From Phaeodactylibacter sp. (GTDB lineage Bacteria; Bacteroidota; Bacteroidia; Chitinophagales; Saprospiraceae), in the NCBI RefSeq assembly GCF_022763345.1, contig NZ_JALEGS010000085.1, positions 1-64,000 of the forward strand: a stretch of 64,000 bases of DNA, written 5' to 3'. The position numbers were made by a program, and so were the translations under genes. Position 1 is the stretch's first letter; each line of letters starts with the position of its first letter. Shown here one piece after another: positions 61,686-64,000 of the stretch. Below the pieces are notes generated by a model, which was given only the letters and a program-made list of their open reading frames with translations, was not told where the DNA came from and made no database searches.

Positions 61686-62389
61686 GCGATACGATAACCA
61701 TAGCACCCGAAAAGAAGCAAGCCGACACCGGCAACAGCAACAAGATGCTGTTCGCCATGGTTGGCATCGGGCTGATGTGCGCCTTGCTCATTGTGCTGAC
61801 GTACGAGGGCACCAAGCCCATTATCGCAAAAAACAAAGCGGCAGCCCTGGAGCAGGCGATTTTCAAAGTCCTGCCCGGCACTGTGACCACCGCCGGCTAC
61901 TACTGGGACGGCAACGCATTCACGCCTCTGAACGGCACCGAAGCCGAAGGGCAGCGCGTCTACGCCGGTTTTAGCGAAAGCGGCACCCTGACCGGCTTTG
62001 CACTGCCTGCCGTAGGGCTGGGCTACGCTGGTGAAGTGCGCGTACTATACGGATACGACCCTGCGCAGGAAGCCATCGTTGGTTTCTACGTACTAGAGAG
62101 CAAAGAGACGCCTGGGCTGGGCGACAAGATAGAGAAAGCCCCCGCCTTCCTGGCCAATTTTGGAGCCCTGTCGGTGGCGGTCGGAACGGGTGGCAACAGC
62201 CTGAAGAACAAGATCGCTTACGCCAAAAGCGGCGAAAAGCAGAATGCCTGGGAAGTGGACGGCATTACTGGTGCTACGATTTCCTCCAAGGCGGTGACCG
62301 AAGCGCTGAGCACGAGCACCGCCGAATGGGTGCCCAAGCTCTACGAAGCAAAAGAACGATTCAAGCCACAAACGCAAAGCCATGAATAA
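61682..62389 (+). CDS. rnfG: Rnf electron-transport complex subunit G
   Basis: This 235-residue protein overlaps rnfD by 4 nt (ATGA). It has one N-terminal membrane anchor (MLFAMVGIGLMCALLIVLTY) and a periplasmic FMN-binding domain; the covalent-FMN motif is GITGATISSKAV with acceptor Thr. KETPGLGDKI is the preceding conserved loop. It shuttles electrons between the cofactors of the Rnf complex. Confidence 0.95.
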   Translation: MSDTITIAPEKKQADTGNSNKMLFAMVGIGLMCALLIVLTYEGTKPIIAKNKAAALEQAIFKVLPGTVTTAGYYWDGNAFTPLNGTEAEGQRVYAGFSESGTLTGFALPAVGLGYAGEVRVLYGYDPAQEAIVGFYVLESKETPGLGDKIEKAPAFLANFGALSVAVGTGGNSLKNKIAYAKSGEKQNAWEVDGITGATISSKAVTEALSTSTAEWVPKLYEAKERFKPQTQSHE

Positions 62390-63029
62390 GCATACGGATA
62401 AACCCGGATTTTTCGCGGCACTGGAGGACAGCCCTTCGGCGGATACCTTCCTGCGCGGCTTGTGGAAAGACAACCCGGTTTTTGTGCAGGTGCTGGGCAT
62501 GTGCCCGGTGCTGGCCGTGACCAATACCGCTGAGAATGCCCTGGCGATGGGGCTGGCTACGGCCTTTGTGCTGTTGATGTCGAATGTGCTGGTGTCTTCC
62601 CTGCGCCACTTCATACCGAAGCAGGTGCGCATCGCCTCCTACATTCTCATTATCGCCACCTTTGTGACGATTACGGACTATGCCATCATGGCCATCAGTG
62701 TGGAGCTGCACAAAAGCCTGGGCGCATTCATTTCGCTCATCGTGGTGAACTGCCTTATCCTGAGCCGGGCAGAAGCTTTCGCCTCCAAGAATACGGTGGG
62801 GCAATCGATGCTTGATGCGCTGGGCATGGGTGTGGGCTTCACTTTCGCCCTGCTTTGCTTAGGCGTTGTGCGGGAGGTACTGGGTAACGGCAGCGTTTTT
62901 GGCTTCGGGCTCTTCCCGGACACTTTTCAGGAATGGATTGTGATGATACTGCCGGCCGGTGGCTTCTTCACCCTGGCCATCTGGCTGCTGCTGTTTAATA
63001 TTCTGAAGCAAAAACGAGCAACGACATGA
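62382..63029 (+). CDS. rnfE: Rnf electron-transport complex subunit E
   Basis: This 215-residue protein overlaps rnfG by 8 nt. It has six hydrophobic helices with the RnfA/E-family motifs GMCPVLAVTNTAENALAMG and SLIVVNCLILSRAEAFA; the conserved Cys residues in these regions belong to the intramembrane 2Fe-2S site shared with RnfA. Confidence 0.95.
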   Translation: MNKHTDKPGFFAALEDSPSADTFLRGLWKDNPVFVQVLGMCPVLAVTNTAENALAMGLATAFVLLMSNVLVSSLRHFIPKQVRIASYILIIATFVTITDYAIMAISVELHKSLGAFISLIVVNCLILSRAEAFASKNTVGQSMLDALGMGVGFTFALLCLGVVREVLGNGSVFGFGLFPDTFQEWIVMILPAGGFFTLAIWLLLFNILKQKRATT

Positions 63030-63607
63030 AAGAGGAATCCCTGTGGTACATCTTCATCAACGCCAGCCTGATCAACAACTTTGTGTTGGCGTACTTCCTG
63101 GGCATATGCCCCTTTCTGGGGGTGTCGGGCAAGCTCGAGACGGCTACGAAAATGGGGGGTGCGGTGACCTTTGTGATGCTGATCAGCTCCGTGTGCGCGT
63201 ACGGTATTAATGCATTTTTGATCGCTGTGGGTGCGCCGTTTCTGCAGCTCATCAGCTTTATCGTGGTGATTGCCTCCACGGTGCAGCTGGTGGAGATGTT
63301 TGTGCGCAAGATGAGCCCGGCGCTGTTCCGCGCCCTGGGCATCTTTTTGCCGCTCATCACCACCAATTGCGCGATTCTGGGGCTAGCCCTTTTCCAAACC
63401 CAAAAGGGGTACGGAATGGTGGAAAGCCTGGTCTACGCCCTGGGTGCCGGTGCCGGTTTTACCCTCGCCCTGGTGCTGATTGCCGGCTTGCGGGAGCGGC
63501 TGGATTTTGCGGAGGTGCCCGGAGTGGTGAAGGGCACGGCTCTGACCCTTTTGATAGCGGGAATTTTGTCGCTGTCGTTTATGGGGTTTGCGGGCTTGGG
63601 AGGGTAG
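63026..63607 (+). CDS. rnfA: Rnf electron-transport complex subunit A
   Basis: This 193-residue protein overlaps rnfE by 4 nt. INNFVLAYFLGICPFLGVSG and LPLITTNCAILGLALF are the family signatures with the intramembrane cluster Cys residues. It completes the C-D-G-E-A order. An rnfB gene does not follow within the window; a repeat array begins 7 nt after the stop codon. Confidence 0.95.
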   Translation: MKEESLWYIFINASLINNFVLAYFLGICPFLGVSGKLETATKMGGAVTFVMLISSVCAYGINAFLIAVGAPFLQLISFIVVIASTVQLVEMFVRKMSPALFRALGIFLPLITTNCAILGLALFQTQKGYGMVESLVYALGAGAGFTLALVLIAGLRERLDFAEVPGVVKGTALTLLIAGILSLSFMGFAGLGG

Positions 63608-63613
63608 GAACTG

Positions 63614-63838
63614 GGAAATGTAAAACTGCAAAATGATGAATGTAAAATGTAAAAGGCATGTGGGGCGGGTAGGAAATGTAAAACTGCAAAATGGTGAATG
63701 TAAAATGTAAAAGGCATACAGAACATGGCTAGGGCAGTCTTCGAACAGAGGAGGCATCCCAAGCTATACCGCATCTCCTGCAAGAGCAGCGCCCCCTTTT
63801 TACATTTTACATTACGCATTTAGAATTTTGCCGTTTAT
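63614..63838. repeat. Repeat array downstream of rnfA, two direct copies and a decayed inverted copy
   Basis: Copies at 63614-63659 and 63672-63717 are 46 nt each and differ at one base. Each is built from 7/8-nt units (ATGTAAA, ACTGCAAA, ATGATGA). A diverged inverted copy begins TTTTACATTTTACATT at 63798 and runs to about 63838. The unit ACTGCAAA is the same as in the array at 1-139. No coding sequence is present in the 264-nt gap. Confidence 0.85.
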
Positions 63839-63871
63839 AAACCCGGGGGCAACCCCACAAAAATAAGAACC

Positions 63872-64000
63872 ATGACCTCTTCCCTAATCATCGGACTCGT
63901 CGGCGTAGTCGCCCTGATGGTCTACTGGCTGCTCATCCAAACCGTATGGCGGCAGATGTTTGCTGATCAGATCACCGATGAAGATGTGCTGGCGGAGCGC
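63872..64000 (+). CDS. N-terminus of a single-span membrane protein, cut by the window end
   Basis: The frame starts at ATG 63872 and stays open for 43 codons to the window end. The N-terminus is one membrane segment (LIIGLVGVVALMVYWLLI), followed by a charged stretch (QITDEDVLAER). It does not look like the RnfB N-terminus, but too little is visible to name it. It may begin a new transcription unit, since the repeat array separates it from rnfA. Confidence 0.6.
   Translation, partial: MTSSLIIGLVGVVALMVYWLLIQTVWRQMFADQITDEDVLAER

Noticed and set aside
63872..64000. Start of an rnfB gene.
   Set aside because: The visible N-terminus does not resemble RnfB and is separated from rnfA by a repeat array; too short to name.

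Overview
The window looks like a chromosomal segment of a marine-type member of the Bacteroidota, most likely the Saprospiria (Lewinella/Phaeodactylibacter-like). The evidence is the type IX secretion (T9SS) C-terminal sorting domains on five large secreted proteins, a PorX response regulator, Bacteroidota-style promoters (TAnnTTTG at -7), a ribosomal protein THX gene, and a rather high G+C content for the phylum. The lineage is inferred from protein character only; there is no rRNA gene.

Layout. 1-1690: lpxH and a 3-hydroxyanthranilate dioxygenase gene on the minus strand, with lpxH embedded between two arrays of short ACT-anchored repeats. 1748-5334: an SDR without the usual catalytic Tyr/Lys, a lipoprotein esterase and a secreted GH13 amylase, probably one operon. 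5691-14371: a T9SS heme peroxidase, a structured intergenic region with a candidate small RNA, a 1189-residue surface beta-protein and PorX. 14582-20273: HD hydrolase, MFS transporter, a helical hypothetical protein and a Kazal/dockerin-like secreted protein. 20364-28734: THX, glycogen genes glgA-glgC, an alpha/beta hydrolase, uvrA and a GH3-family adenylating enzyme. 28731-32630: a minus-strand cluster of esterase, ATP-grasp enzyme, glutamine-amidotransferase-like protein and a second, rearranged ATP-grasp-like enzyme, with another esterase divergent from it. 33808-46345: T9SS cargo proteins, rhodanese, Lon, topoisomerase IV subunit B and a decayed T9SS gene fragment. 46632-49784: class I ribonucleotide reductase nrdB-nrdA behind a cobalamin riboswitch and a cluster of DnaA boxes. 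49877-52524: an M.HaeIII-like cytosine methylase facing an HNH nuclease gene. 52640-53840: thioredoxin and a ZIP metal transporter. 53995-63607: a small protein, a giant pyruvate:ferredoxin oxidoreductase with a fused C-terminal ferredoxin, and rnfC-D-G-E-A with every junction overlapping. 63608-64000: another repeat array and the start of a membrane protein cut by the window end.

How the parts work together. The strongest system-level signals are: (1) the PFOR-ferredoxin/Rnf operon, in which the fused oxidoreductase occupies the place where an rnfB gene would be expected, suggesting direct coupling of pyruvate oxidation to the ion-pumping Rnf complex; (2) the B12-repressible class I ribonucleotide reductase, which predicts a B12-dependent reductase elsewhere in the genome and may also be tied to replication through DnaA; (3) the ATP-grasp/amidotransferase/esterase cluster, which looks like an uncharacterised pathway for building or tailoring a peptide-like amide. 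Most other genes are housekeeping genes or T9SS surface proteins.
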